Source of the DNA: Sphingopyxis sp. LK2115
GTDB lineage: Bacteria > Pseudomonadota > Alphaproteobacteria > Sphingomonadales > Sphingomonadaceae
Direction: 5' to 3'
Assembly (NCBI RefSeq): GCF_014595975.1
Contig: NZ_JABWGQ010000033.1
Span: forward strand, 1 to 64,000
Length of the DNA stretch: 64,000 bases
Positions 1 to 8,835 of this stretch are shown in pieces (the stretch's first letter is position 1; each line of letters starts with the position of its first letter). The notes below the pieces were generated by a model, which saw only the letters and a program-made list of their open reading frames with translations, was not told where the DNA came from and did no database searches. A program made the position numbers and the translations under genes.

Positions 1-84
1 CGCGATGTGGGGCATACTCCGAGCGAGTTTGTCGAAGAGTCCTTTCCCTCCTCCATTTTCACATTTTCATGCCTGCCCGACCTT

Positions 85-99
85 CCGGAAATATTCCGG
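85..99. repeat. short inverted repeat CCGGAA-ATA-TTCCGG
   Basis: A perfect 6-bp dyad with a 3-nt centre, in the gene-free left edge of the window (1-264). It could be an operator for a gene to the left of the window, but no T-tract follows it and no promoter is evident. The meaning is unknown. Confidence 0.3.
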
Positions 100-162
100 G
101 ATTCCCTTGGCATTTCTGATGACCTGTGACGTGACCGCCAGCATTCGTCTAGCCGGCTTTAG

Positions 163-259
163 TGACGTGACCCCCTGATTTTCCTCGACGCTCGATTAGA
201 GTCTGGCCTGAAGGAAGGACGGACGATGAAGCGTCGAGGAAAATCAGGGGGTCACGTCA
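163..259. mobile_element. 97-bp insertion-sequence end remnant (IS3-like, MITE-like)
   Basis: Positions 163-192 and 230-259 form a perfect 30-bp inverted repeat with outer tips TGACGTGACC and GGTCACGTCA. The 37-bp centre holds a purine-rich Shine-Dalgarno-like stretch (GAAGGAAGGAC, 210-220) followed by an ATG at 226, as expected at the left end of an IS just before its first transposase frame. I infer an IS3-type element (IS407-like ends) that has lost its transposase, leaving both ends almost fused. A third copy of the outer tip (TGACGTGACC) lies at 127-136. No target-site duplication is obvious (TTAG left, AAAC right). It sits 5 bp beyond the stop of the ABC permease gene without damaging it. 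The family assignment is by eye only. Confidence 0.6.
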
Positions 260-264
260 AAACC

Positions 265-1032
265 TCAGTTCTTGAGCCGGTAGCCTGTCCGGAACATCCA
301 GAAGATGACGCCCAGGCACAGCGCGAAGAAGAGTGCGACCGCTCCCATGCTAACCTCGATCGCGACGTCGCCCTGCCCGAAGAAGGTCCAGCGAAAGCCG
401 CTGATCAGATAGACGACGGGATTGAACAAGGTCACCGTCCGCCACGCAGCGGGGAGCATGTCGAGCGAATAGAAGGCGCCGCCGAGGAACGTCAGCGGAT
501 AGACAATGAGCAGCGGGATTACCTGCAACTGCTCGAAACTTTGCGCCCAGACGCCGATGATGAAGCCGAAGAGGCAAAAGGTCACCGCCATCAGGATCAT
601 GAACAGAGCCATAAGCAGCGGATGCGCGACCTGGACATCGACGAACAGATGCGCGGTCGCGAAGATGATCGTGCCGATGATCACCGATTTGGTCGCTGCG
701 GCGCCGACATAGGCGATCACCGTTTCCAGCGGCGACAGCGGCGCCGACAGCATTTCGTAAATCGTCCCCGTCCATTTGGGCATATAGATGCCGAAGGAAG
801 CGTTGCTGATGCTTTCGGTGAACATCGTCAGCATCATCAGCCCCGGCACGATGAACGCGCCATAGGGCACGCCGCCGACCTCGGCCATGCGGCCGCCGAT
901 CGCCGAGCCGAACACGACGAAGTAGAGCGCCGTCGTGATGACGGGCAGCATCAGGCTGGTCCAGAAGGTGCGGCCGAACCGCGCCATTTCGAACAGATAG
1001 ATGGCACGGATGCCGCGGACGTTGGCAATCAT
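265..1032 (-). CDS. ABC-2 type transporter permease
   Basis: A 255-aa integral membrane protein, probably the membrane subunit of an ABC-2 exporter. About six hydrophobic segments are visible (roughly residues 27-47, 57-77, 105-125, 137-160, 170-190, 230-248), in the usual ABC2_membrane layout with a short cytoplasmic N-terminus. Its ATG overlaps the TGA of the upstream ATPase gene (ATGA), so the two are translationally coupled and should form one two-component exporter. The substrate cannot be read from the sequence; homologous pairs move drugs, polysaccharides or lipids. The C-terminus looks intact although an IS remnant lies 5 bp downstream. Confidence 0.9.
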   Translation of the reverse strand: MIANVRGIRAIYLFEMARFGRTFWTSLMLPVITTALYFVVFGSAIGGRMAEVGGVPYGAFIVPGLMMLTMFTESISNASFGIYMPKWTGTIYEMLSAPLSPLETVIAYVGAAATKSVIIGTIIFATAHLFVDVQVAHPLLMALFMILMAVTFCLFGFIIGVWAQSFEQLQVIPLLIVYPLTFLGGAFYSLDMLPAAWRTVTLFNPVVYLISGFRWTFFGQGDVAIEVSMGAVALFFALCLGVIFWMFRTGYRLKN

Positions 1033-1976
1033 GCGACCAGCCCCCTTGCGCCCTTGTCTTCGTGCACCAGCCCGACGAAAATATCCTCGAGCGAGCTTTG
1101 CCTCGTGTGCAGATCCTTGAAACCGATGCCGATGTCGCTCATCCGGCGGAGCAGCGAGGGCACGCCGGTCGCTTCGGCCTGACTGTCGAACTCATAGACA
1201 AGTTCGTGCCCGTCGCCCGCAAGTTCGAGCTTCCAGTCGGCCAGTTCGGGCGGCACCGCGCCGAGCGGTTCGGCGAGGTTCAGCGTCAGCGTCTTGCGCC
1301 CAAGCTTCTTGATGAGCGCATGTTTTTCTTCGACCAGAATGATCTGCCCCTTGCTGATCACGCCGACGCGGTCGGCCATTTCCTCGGCCTCCTCGATATA
1401 ATGCGTCGTCAGGATGATCGTCACGCCGCGCTCGCGCAGTCCGTGTACCATCGCCCACATGTCGCGCCGCAGTTCGACATCGACCCCCGCGGTCGGTTCA
1501 TCGAGGAACAGGATTTCGGGTTCGTGACTCAGCGCCTTGGCGATCATCACGCGGCGTTTCATGCCGCCCGACAATTCCATGATCTTGCTGCCGCGCTTGT
1601 CCCACAGCGACAGGTCACGCAGCAATTGTTCGATATAGGCAGGGTTCCTGGGCTTGCCGAACAGCCCGCGCGAAAAACTGACCGTCGCGAGCACCGTTTC
1701 AAAGGCGTCGGTGTGCAATTCCTGCGGCACCAGCCCGATCATCGACCGCGCGGCGCGGTAATCGCGGGCGTGGTCGTGCCCGCCCACGGTCACCGTTCCG
1801 CTGCTCGCGGTGACGATTCCGCAGACGATGCTGATCAGCGTCGTCTTGCCCGCGCCATTCGGCCCGAGCAGCGCGAAGATTTCGCCCTTGTTGATTTCAA
1901 GATCGACATTGCTGAGCGCTATGTGACCGCTTTTATAGGTTTTTCCGAGGCCGGAGAGCTGGAGAACGGCTGTCAT
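1029..1976 (-). CDS. ABC transporter ATP-binding protein (ABC-2 exporter)
   Basis: A 315-aa cytoplasmic ATPase that powers the permease encoded immediately downstream. Walker A is GPNGAGKTT at residues 38-46, the ABC signature LSGGM at 135-139, and Walker B ILFLDEP at 155-161, followed by the D-loop. The C-terminal ~80 residues resemble the DrrA/CcmA-type extension of drug- and polysaccharide-export ATPases. Overlap with the permease start (ATGA) shows tight coupling. The start at ATG 1976 leaves a normal, short N-terminus. The subfamily and substrate are not decided. Confidence 0.92.
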   Translation of the reverse strand: MTAVLQLSGLGKTYKSGHIALSNVDLEINKGEIFALLGPNGAGKTTLISIVCGIVTASSGTVTVGGHDHARDYRAARSMIGLVPQELHTDAFETVLATVSFSRGLFGKPRNPAYIEQLLRDLSLWDKRGSKIMELSGGMKRRVMIAKALSHEPEILFLDEPTAGVDVELRRDMWAMVHGLRERGVTIILTTHYIEEAEEMADRVGVISKGQIILVEEKHALIKKLGRKTLTLNLAEPLGAVPPELADWKLELAGDGHELVYEFDSQAEATGVPSLLRRMSDIGIGFKDLHTRQSSLEDIFVGLVHEDKGARGLVA

Positions 1977-2066
1977 GGCAGGCGGTCTAGCCGACGCGGC
2001 GCCCGGCGCAAAGCGCGAAACTTGCTTGACCTCCCCCCGCCCGTCGGCTTGACCGTCACCGCGCGT

Positions 2067-2152
2067 GCGGACGTGGCGAAATCGGTAGACGCAGCAGACT
2101 TAAAATCTGCCGACCCAGTGTCATGCGGGTTCAAGTCCCGCCGTCCGCACCA
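2067..2152 (+). tRNA. tRNA-Leu (anticodon TAA)
   Basis: An 86-nt class II tRNA. The acceptor stem GCGGACG (2067-2073) pairs with CGTCCGC (2142-2148) and the CCA end is encoded (ACCA, 2149-2152). The D-arm GGTAGACGC, the anticodon loop with TAA within GACTTAAAATC, a long variable arm and the T-arm GGGTTCAAGTCCC are all present. The anticodon and long variable arm give leucine. Confidence 0.97.
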
Positions 2153-2176
2153 TATATGCGCCCGATGCGGGCCGGA

Positions 2177-3085
2177 TCAGCGCCGAATCAGCGCCTTTGC
2201 CTTCGCGCGCAGACCCAGCCGGTCGAGCAGGGATTTTCCCGCGCCCGCCAGCCGGTCGACGCCGTTCATCAGCCCCAGCGCCGCGCGATTGCCCAGCGTC
2301 GGGCGCAGCACCAATATGTCGGCGCAATCGACCGACGCGCGCGCGAACTGCGCCTTGTGCGCGCCGTCACCTTCGGTGAAATCAAAGGCACGAAATCGCC
2401 CTTCGGCAAAAAGCGCACGCATCGCTTCGACATGCAGCACGGTTCCGGGGGACAAGGCGGCAAAGGCGGGATCATAGCCCAGATGAGCATAGATGAGGAT
2501 GTCGCGCTCGACGGGCAGATAAAGATAGGCGATCGCGCGCGCGCCGACGAACAGCAGGAAAGCCCGAACCTTGTCCTCGGCCGCGGCCGCAACAGCGCGC
2601 GCCCGGTCGGCCTCGCCCGCGGGCAAGCCTGCCTGCATCAGCCGCGCCTGATAGGTCTGCGCCGACAATATCGCGGCAATGCGCATGAACTCGTCAATCT
2701 CATCCGCCGTGCGATAGCGGCGCACGGTCACACCGTCCCCGCAATGAGCGCCGAGCCGCCGCGCCTTGCGCGACAGCGTTTGCCGCGTTCTGGATGAAAA
2801 GCCCTGCCACCAGTCGTCGAAACGCAACCCCGCCATCGGCACATAATGGCGCGGATAGGCCTGGCGCTCGACAACAAGCCAGTCGGTCAGACCGGCCTTC
2901 AACGCGGGCAGCCGATCGCGCGGCAAGGACCGAAGCAGCCAGCCATCGCGGCCCGCGGGCGGCATGTCGCGCGCCATCGGCGCCAATATGTCGTCGAGGC
3001 CATGCGGGACGACGGCCAGATCGCGCCGGATATAGCCGAATGTTCGCCCCGCGATTTCGATGCGCAGCGCGACGCGTTCGCCCAT
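2177..3085 (-). CDS. GNAT-fold acyltransferase, BioF2/FemAB-like (Acetyltransf_6)
   Basis: About 302 aa in a BioF2-like/FemAB-type GNAT arrangement, seen in CelD-like polysaccharide-biosynthesis proteins and peptidyl transferases. Supporting features are an Arg/Lys-rich helix after the FSSRTRQTLSRKARRL segment, the AIAYLYLPVERDILIYAHLG strand region and a C-terminal DFTEGDGAHK-type loop. It is cytoplasmic, with no signal peptide. I chose ATG 3085 because AGGGGA lies about nine bases upstream; an in-frame ATG at 3121 would add 12 residues. It stands alone beside tRNA-Leu and diverges from the binding-protein gene at 3197. The acyl donor and acceptor cannot be told from the sequence. Confidence 0.75.
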   Translation of the reverse strand: MGERVALRIEIAGRTFGYIRRDLAVVPHGLDDILAPMARDMPPAGRDGWLLRSLPRDRLPALKAGLTDWLVVERQAYPRHYVPMAGLRFDDWWQGFSSRTRQTLSRKARRLGAHCGDGVTVRRYRTADEIDEFMRIAAILSAQTYQARLMQAGLPAGEADRARAVAAAAEDKVRAFLLFVGARAIAYLYLPVERDILIYAHLGYDPAFAALSPGTVLHVEAMRALFAEGRFRAFDFTEGDGAHKAQFARASVDCADILVLRPTLGNRAALGLMNGVDRLAGAGKSLLDRLGLRAKAKALIRR

Positions 3086-3196
3086 ATTTTCGCTTCCCCT
3101 GCCCTTCACTTCCCGGTCCATAGTTCGCGATACCTCTGGTCAGCTTTGGCAGCACATGGTTATGATTGGCTTACACGATTTGAGGGATGTGCCGGA

Positions 3197-4696
3197 ATGA
3201 CAGCAATGGGCCGCACCACATGCCGCGCGATCGCTATCGCGGCCGGCCTGATGCTGACGCTGTCCGGTTGCGACCTGTTCGGCGAGCGCGGGCCGGTTCG
3301 CGTCGCCGCGATGGGCGAACTCAACCCGATGGCGAACCCGGCGCGGGGCGAGCTTTCGACCGCCAATGCGGCGCTGCTCGACGCGACCTCGCAAGGGCTG
3401 GTCAGCTATGACGGCGAAGGGCAGATCGACACCGGGCTGGCCGACCGCTGGACCGTCACCGCCGATGGGCGCAGCTATATTTTTCGTATCGCCGAGGCGA
3501 AATGGACCAATGGCAGCAAGGTCACCGCCGAGACCGTCGCCGCCATCCTGCGCTCGTACCTCGCCCCCGCCAGTCGCCATGTGCTGAAGGATGATTTTCC
3601 GGAAGTCGAGACGATCAAGGCGATGACCGACACCGTCATCGAAATCCGCCTGAAGGTGCCGCAACCCGCGTTGCTCGAACTGCTCGCGCAGCCGTCGATG
3701 GCGATCGTCAACCGAGGCATGGGCTGGGGACCGATGCGCGCACGCAAGCTTGGCCAGGCGCTGCTGCTCTCCCCCGTCCCCGACCCGCTCGCCGAAGATC
3801 CCGAAGCCGCCGAAGCCGCGGCGAACGACCCCGCCGCATCGATCGAACTTGTCGGCACCACGCCGCAGGGCGCGCTCGCGCGGTTCAAGAACGGCTATGC
3901 CGACGGCGTGATCGGCGGGCGCTTTTCCACCCTGCCCTATTTCGTCGCGTCGAACATCGGCCGGTCGCGGCTGGTCGTCGATCCCGTGCCCGGCCTGTTC
4001 GGGCTGGTCTTTGTCCGCGCCGAAGGCTTTCTGGCGACCGACACCAATCGTGACGCGCTGGTGCGCGCGATCCGACGCGAACGACTGATCGAAGCGTTCG
4101 GGCTGACCGAATGGCAGCCGCAGGTGACGCTCCGCCCCGCGCTCTATACACGCGACGGTGGCCCTGCCCCCTTGCAGCCCGCGTGGGCCGATTATGACGC
4201 GACGTCGCGGCTTGCTCAGGCGCGCCGCGTCGTCGACGCCTGGCGCGCCGCCGGACGCGAAATCCAACCGCTGCGCATCGCCGTTCCCGACTCGCCCGGC
4301 GGCCGCATCCTCTATGCCTATGTCGCTGCCGATCTGGCGGCGATCGGCGTGCCCAGCCGCCGCGTCAAAATGGCGTCGAGCGCCGATCTGCGGCTGATCG
4401 ACGAGGTCGCGCCGAGCGACGATCCGATCTGGGCGCTGCGCCGCCTGTCGTGCCGCCGCGACACGCTCTGCAACCGCGAGGCGCAGGATCTGATCGAACA
4501 GGCATCGGCCAATATCGATGCCGGTCAGCGAACGCGGCAGATCGGCGAGGCGGAGGCGGTGCTCGCGCGTTACGCGCCCTTCATTCCGCTCGCGACCCCG
4601 CTGCGATGGTCGGTCGCGTCGCAGCGTCTGACGGGACTGCGAGCCAACGGCCGCGCGCAACATCCGTTGAATCATTTGATTGCCATACCCAACTAA
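3197..4696 (+). CDS. ABC transporter substrate-binding lipoprotein, family 5
   Basis: A 499-aa secreted lipoprotein. The N-terminus has a signal peptide with lipobox LSGC, acylated Cys at residue 25. The body follows the peptide/nickel-binding protein plan (SBP_bac_5): a GLVSYDGEGQ...LADRWTVTADGRSYIFRI opening, then a TVAAILRSYL motif, and C-terminal positions resembling DppA/OppA. No permease or ATPase genes accompany it, which is unusual for this family, so it may feed a transporter encoded elsewhere or act as a receptor. The start at 3197 places the signal peptide at the very N-terminus; upstream in-frame starts would bury it. Confidence 0.85.
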   Translation: MTAMGRTTCRAIAIAAGLMLTLSGCDLFGERGPVRVAAMGELNPMANPARGELSTANAALLDATSQGLVSYDGEGQIDTGLADRWTVTADGRSYIFRIAEAKWTNGSKVTAETVAAILRSYLAPASRHVLKDDFPEVETIKAMTDTVIEIRLKVPQPALLELLAQPSMAIVNRGMGWGPMRARKLGQALLLSPVPDPLAEDPEAAEAAANDPAASIELVGTTPQGALARFKNGYADGVIGGRFSTLPYFVASNIGRSRLVVDPVPGLFGLVFVRAEGFLATDTNRDALVRAIRRERLIEAFGLTEWQPQVTLRPALYTRDGGPAPLQPAWADYDATSRLAQARRVVDAWRAAGREIQPLRIAVPDSPGGRILYAYVAADLAAIGVPSRRVKMASSADLRLIDEVAPSDDPIWALRRLSCRRDTLCNREAQDLIEQASANIDAGQRTRQIGEAEAVLARYAPFIPLATPLRWSVASQRLTGLRANGRAQHPLNHLIAIPN

Positions 4697-4737
4697 TACA
4701 GTGGCGTTCGTCCTGGAGCACTTTTGAGAGGACACCG

Positions 4738-5160
4738 ATGGCCCCTTCGCCGCCGAACCCCGACGCGATCTTCGATGCGCTGATCGCGAACCGCACCGAC
4801 CCGGCCGCGCTGCGCAAGCGCGTCGAAATGCTCGAAATCCTGCTCGAACGCAGCTTTGTCATTCCGGGCCTGGGTCGCCCCGTCGGCCTTGACGCGATCG
4901 TCGGGCTGGTCCCCGTCGTCGGCGACGTCATCGCCGCGACGATGGGTGCTTACCTGATCTGGGAGGCGCGGAACCTTGGAATGCCGAAATGGAAAATCTG
5001 GCGGATGATCGGCAATCTGGGCGTCGACACCGCGCTTGGCGCGGTGCCGCTGGTCGGCGATGCGTTCGACCTTTTTTTCCGCTCGAACACGCGCAACCTG
5101 AAGATCATCAAGAAGCATCTCGACCGGCATCATCCGGCGACGATCACCATAGACCAGTAG
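4738..5160 (+). CDS. DUF4112 domain-containing membrane protein
   Basis: A 140-aa protein matching the DUF4112 pattern: an N-terminal helical region, then the repeated half-motifs GLDAIVGLVPVVGDVIAA (about residues 48-65) and LGAVPLVGDAFDLFFRSN (about 101-118), which carry Gly/Pro-rich membrane-associated helices. The function is unknown in the family. It starts at an ATG 41 bp after the preceding lipoprotein gene and could share its transcript. The C-terminal NLKIIKKHLDRHH is a typical basic cytoplasmic tail. Confidence 0.85.
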   Translation: MAPSPPNPDAIFDALIANRTDPAALRKRVEMLEILLERSFVIPGLGRPVGLDAIVGLVPVVGDVIAATMGAYLIWEARNLGMPKWKIWRMIGNLGVDTALGAVPLVGDAFDLFFRSNTRNLKIIKKHLDRHHPATITIDQ

Positions 5161-5178
5161 ATTGCCGGATCAGCATTC

Positions 5179-5194
5179 CCGTTCGCATCGAGCG
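5179..5194. repeat. intergenic repeat CCGTTCGCATCGAGCG (half copy)
   Basis: A 16-bp copy of an element also found complete at 27246-27266, with GTGTCGAG variants at 28615-28631 and 40270-40351. Here only the left arm is preserved; the sequence after AGCG diverges. It lies between the DUF4112 gene and the prolyl oligopeptidase gene. Confidence 0.6.
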
Positions 5195-5209
5195 GATGGA
5201 AGCGAGGCG

Positions 5210-5240
5210 TTGATCGCACCCTTCCTTTCGGGTGTATAAT
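5210..5240 (+). promoter_or_regulatory. candidate sigma-70 promoter for the prolyl oligopeptidase gene
   Basis: A perfect -10 hexamer TATAAT lies at 5235-5240, with TTGATC at 5210-5215 as the best -35. The 19-bp spacer is long. The ATG follows 43 bases beyond the -10. A small CACCC/GGGTG hairpin occupies part of the spacer. Confidence 0.4.
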
Positions 5241-5282
5241 GCTGCTAGCACAGCACCACCACACCCCAGGGGAGAGTTCCGA

Positions 5283-7388
5283 ATGATCCGCGTCAGCCTT
5301 GCCGCGCTTGCGCTCAGCTGTTCCATTGCCGCCATCGCCGCTTCGCCCCAGGACGACCCTTATCTCTGGCTCGAAGACATCGAGGGACCAAAGGCCCTCG
5401 ACTGGGTCAAAAAGGAGAATGCGAACGCCGACGCGCTGCTCAGGAGCCGCCCCGGCTTCGAGGCCGACCGCAAGCGTGCGCGCGAAATCCTCGACGACGA
5501 TCGCCAGATCGCGATGCCCGGCGAGGTGATGGGCGATACGATCACCAATTTCTGGCGCGACGCCGCCAATCCGCGCGGCCTGTGGCGCCAAAGCCCGCTC
5601 GACGCCTGGCTGGCGGGCAAGCCCGAATGGAGCACGCTGATCGACGTCGACGCGCTCGGCAAGGCAGAGGGGCAGAGCTGGGTCTGGCACGGTGCCGACT
5701 GCCTTGCGCCCGATTACACACGCTGCCTCGTCTCGCTGAGCCCCGGCGGCACCGACGCCGACATCATTCGCGAATGGGATCGCACGACGCGGCGCTTCGT
5801 CGACGGCGGCTTCACGGTGCCGCTGGCGAAAAGCAGCGTGACGTGGGAAAATGCCGACACGTTGCTCGTCGCGACCGACTATGGCGAGGGCAGCATGACC
5901 GCGTCGGGCTATCCGCGCATCGTCAAGCGCTGGAAACGCGGGACGCCGCTGTCGTCCGCGACGACGGTCGCCGAAGGCGCGCCCGACGACGTCGGCATGA
6001 ATCTGTTCGCGCTGACCGACGGCGACACGCGCTGGCCGATGATCAGCCGCGGCAAGACCTTCTACACCGCCGACCTCTTGCTGCCGAACAGCGACCGGTC
6101 GCGCTACATCCCCACAATCGTCCCCGAAACCGCCAGTGTGCGCGACGTGATCGACGGCCAGCTGATCGTTTTTCTGAACCGCGACTGGGGCGACAACCCT
6201 GCCGGCTCGCTCGTCTCGCTGTCGCTTGCCGACATGTCGGCCGATCGCAAGGTGGCGATCGTCCCGGCGATGACGCCGACGAAGGCACAGGCGATCGAGG
6301 AGGTGTCGGCGACCGACAATATATTGTGGGTCAAGGCGCTGGACGATGTCGAAGGCAAGCTGTTCGCGCTGCGCCGCGACGCCGCGACGGGCGCGTGGCG
6401 CCGCAAGGAGGTGCCGCTCGCCGCCAACGCCACGGTCGGGATTGCAGGAACGATCGGCAGGCGCGATACGCTGCTTGCCACGGCCGAGACGATGCTGACC
6501 CCGCCGACGCTCTATGCCGTTGCCGAGGGTCAGTCGCCAAAGGCGGTGCAGAGTCTGCCCGCAACCTTCGACGCTGGCGACATGACCGCGGAAAAGCGGT
6601 TCGCAACCTCGAAAGACGGGACGAAAATCCCCTATTTCCTTGTCCGCAAGAAGGGCGCGAGCGGCCCGGTGCCGGCCCTCATCCACGCCTATGGCGGTTT
6701 CCGCGCCGCGCAGACGCCGGGCTATCTGACCGGCCAGCCCTATCGCGCCGGGCCGCTGGGCCTCTTCTGGGTCGAGGGCGGCAACGCCTATGTCCTCGCG
6801 AACATCCGCGGCGGCGGCGAATATGGACCCGCCTGGCACCAGGCGGCGCTCCGCGACAGGCGCCAGAACAGTTTCGACGACCTGCACGCGGTCGCCGAGG
6901 ATCTGGTCAAGGCGGGGATCAGCGCCAAGGGCCGGATCGCGATTTCGGGCCGTTCGAACGGCGGCGTGCTTGTCGGCGCCGCGATGACCCAGCGGCCGGA
7001 CCTTTATGGCGCGGTGATCTCCGGCTCGCCGATCAAGGATATGTGGCGATACGACAAGATGCTCGCCGGCGCCTCCTGGGTCGCCGAATATGGCGACCCC
7101 GACGAGCCCGGCGACTGGGCGTTCCTGTCGAGATATTCACCCTATCACAATATCCGCAAGGGCGTCGTCTATCCGCCGATCTTCCTCTATCTTTCGACCA
7201 AGGATGACCGCGTTCACCCCGGCCATGCGCGCAAATTCGCCGCGCGGCTCATGGAGAACGGCAACCGCGTCTATTATCACGAATATCTGGAAGGCGGCCA
7301 TTCGGTCGGCGCCGACCATGCCGAAGACGCAGTGCGCGCGGCGATGCTCCACGCCTTCCTGTCGCGCGAGCTCGTCGAAAAGAAATAG
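5283..7388 (+). CDS. prolyl oligopeptidase family serine peptidase (S9A)
   Basis: A 701-aa peptidase with a likely N-terminal signal peptide (residues 1-20, ending AIAASPQ), so periplasmic. The S9A opening DDPYLWLED follows at residues 21-30, then a beta-propeller region, then an alpha/beta-hydrolase domain. The catalytic serine is Ser558 in GRSNGG, the acid lies in the DDR motif near 641-642, and the histidine is His673 in GGHS. Family members cleave proline-containing peptides or act as acylaminoacyl peptidases. The start at ATG 5283 follows a GGGGAGAG ribosome binding site and exposes the signal peptide. The fructokinase gene follows after 5 bp, suggesting a shared transcript. Confidence 0.93.
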   Translation: MIRVSLAALALSCSIAAIAASPQDDPYLWLEDIEGPKALDWVKKENANADALLRSRPGFEADRKRAREILDDDRQIAMPGEVMGDTITNFWRDAANPRGLWRQSPLDAWLAGKPEWSTLIDVDALGKAEGQSWVWHGADCLAPDYTRCLVSLSPGGTDADIIREWDRTTRRFVDGGFTVPLAKSSVTWENADTLLVATDYGEGSMTASGYPRIVKRWKRGTPLSSATTVAEGAPDDVGMNLFALTDGDTRWPMISRGKTFYTADLLLPNSDRSRYIPTIVPETASVRDVIDGQLIVFLNRDWGDNPAGSLVSLSLADMSADRKVAIVPAMTPTKAQAIEEVSATDNILWVKALDDVEGKLFALRRDAATGAWRRKEVPLAANATVGIAGTIGRRDTLLATAETMLTPPTLYAVAEGQSPKAVQSLPATFDAGDMTAEKRFATSKDGTKIPYFLVRKKGASGPVPALIHAYGGFRAAQTPGYLTGQPYRAGPLGLFWVEGGNAYVLANIRGGGEYGPAWHQAALRDRRQNSFDDLHAVAEDLVKAGISAKGRIAISGRSNGGVLVGAAMTQRPDLYGAVISGSPIKDMWRYDKMLAGASWVAEYGDPDEPGDWAFLSRYSPYHNIRKGVVYPPIFLYLSTKDDRVHPGHARKFAARLMENGNRVYYHEYLEGGHSVGADHAEDAVRAAMLHAFLSRELVEKK

Positions 7389-7393
7389 CGGGC

Positions 7394-8293
7394 ATGGCGG
7401 ACAGGATCGCGCTGATCGAGGCCGGCGGCACCAAGTTCGTCGTCGGCGTCGGCGACGCGACGCGCCAGATCCTCGCGCGCACGCGGATAGACACGACGCG
7501 CCCCGGCGAAACCATCGCCGCGGCGATCGACTGGCTGCGGGCGCAGGGCGACGATTATTCGGCGGTGGGCATCGCCAGCTTCGGCCCGCTCGACCTCGAT
7601 CCCGCATCGCCGTCGTGGGGGCATATCCGGCAGACGGCCAAGCCGCACTGGAGTGGCGCGGACATCGCCGGGCCGTTCGGGCGCGCGCTTGCCTGCCCGG
7701 TCGCGATCGATACCGACGTCAACGGCGCCGCGCTCGCCGAAGCGATGTGGGGTGCGGGCGCGGAAACGAGGTCGGCGCTTTACCTGACGGTGGGCACCGG
7801 GATCGGCGGCGGTGCGGTCATCGACGGACGGCTCATCCACGGCGTCGGCCACCCCGAGATGGGGCATATCCGTATACCGCGCCACCCCGACGACCGGGCG
7901 TTCGCGGGCAACTGCCCCTTTCACGGCGACTGCCTCGAAGGCCTCGCGGCGGGTCCGTCGATCAAGGCGCGGTGGGGCGCCTCACTGTCCGAACTCCCCG
8001 CCGGCCATGCCGCGCACGGCGTCATCGCCTGGTATCTTGCGCAGGCCGTCGCCACCTTCCAGGCAATCCTCGAGCCCGCACGCATCATCTTCGGCGGCGG
8101 CGTCATGGCGACGCCCGGACTGATCGAACGCGTCCGCGCCGAAGCGATGGCGGCATCGAACGGCTATTTCAGCGGCGACCCCGAAACGGTCATCGTGCGC
8201 CCCGGTCTTCGCGATGACGCCGGCCTGCTCGGCGCGCTTGCGCTGACCGGCCTCGACGGCCACCTCCGCCGCGTAGCGGGCGCGGGCGGCTGA
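7394..8293 (+). CDS. ROK family sugar kinase, probable fructokinase
   Basis: A 299-aa cytoplasmic sugar kinase of the ROK fold. The N-terminal phosphate loop EAGGTKF (residues 9-15), the TVGTGIGGGAVIDGRL adenosine/ROK signature and the Cys/His zinc motif GNCPFHGDCLEG are visible, with the FGGGVMATPGLIERVR C-terminal nucleotide-binding part. The layout is that of Mak/ScrK-type fructokinases rather than glucokinases. It starts 5 bp after the peptidase gene and ends 8 bp before the convergent regulator gene at 8302. Confidence 0.87.
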   Translation: MADRIALIEAGGTKFVVGVGDATRQILARTRIDTTRPGETIAAAIDWLRAQGDDYSAVGIASFGPLDLDPASPSWGHIRQTAKPHWSGADIAGPFGRALACPVAIDTDVNGAALAEAMWGAGAETRSALYLTVGTGIGGGAVIDGRLIHGVGHPEMGHIRIPRHPDDRAFAGNCPFHGDCLEGLAAGPSIKARWGASLSELPAGHAAHGVIAWYLAQAVATFQAILEPARIIFGGGVMATPGLIERVRAEAMAASNGYFSGDPETVIVRPGLRDDAGLLGALALTGLDGHLRRVAGAGG

Positions 8294-8301
8294 CGCGACG
8301 C

Positions 8302-8835
8302 TCATCGAACCTGCCGCTTCTCCAATTTCCGCGCCAGGGTTCGCCGATGCATCCCAAGCCGCCGCGCGGTTTCGGAGATGTTGAAGCCGGTTTCGACAAG
8401 CGTCTGGTGGATATGCTCCCACTCGACGGTCTTGATCGACGACGGGCGCGCGTCGAGCGCGGCGTCGGGGTTGCCCTCGGCGCGTTCGAATGCCGCCTCG
8501 ATGTCGTCGGTGTTCGACGGCTTGGCGAGATAATAGGAGGCGCCGAGCTTGATCGCCTCGACCGCGGTCGCGATGCTGGCAAAGCCCGTCAGCACGACGA
8601 TCCGCATCGCCGGATCGGCGGCGCGCAGCGCCTGCACGCACGCCAGCCCCGACGCGCTGCCAAGCTTGAGGTCGACCACCGCATAGCCCGGCCGCGCGGT
8701 CGTCAATACCGCATCCATCGCTTCGGGGCTGTCGGCAACGAACACGTCATAGCCGCGCCGCTCGAAGGATCGTTTCAGCGTCCGCGCGAACGTCTCGTCA
8801 TCCTCGACGATCAGCAGTTGCCGCCTGTCGGTCAT
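8302..8835 (-). CDS. regA: RegA/PrrA/ActR family response regulator
   Basis: A 177-aa two-component regulator with a receiver domain at residues 1-120 and a Fis-type helix-turn-helix at about 135-175. The phospho-acceptor is Asp55 in VVDLKLG, with acidic pocket EDD 11-13, Thr83 and Lys105. The output helix-turn-helix SETARRLGMHRRTLARKL is nearly invariant in the RegA/PrrA/ActR/RegR family, which controls respiration and redox genes in alphaproteobacteria. Its start overlaps the stop of the histidine kinase gene (ATGA), and it is the last gene of the cyo unit. The gene name is by family; the sphingomonad regulon is not known to me. Confidence 0.88.
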   Translation of the reverse strand: MTDRRQLLIVEDDETFARTLKRSFERRGYDVFVADSPEAMDAVLTTARPGYAVVDLKLGSASGLACVQALRAADPAMRIVVLTGFASIATAVEAIKLGASYYLAKPSNTDDIEAAFERAEGNPDAALDARPSSIKTVEWEHIHQTLVETGFNISETARRLGMHRRTLARKLEKRQVR

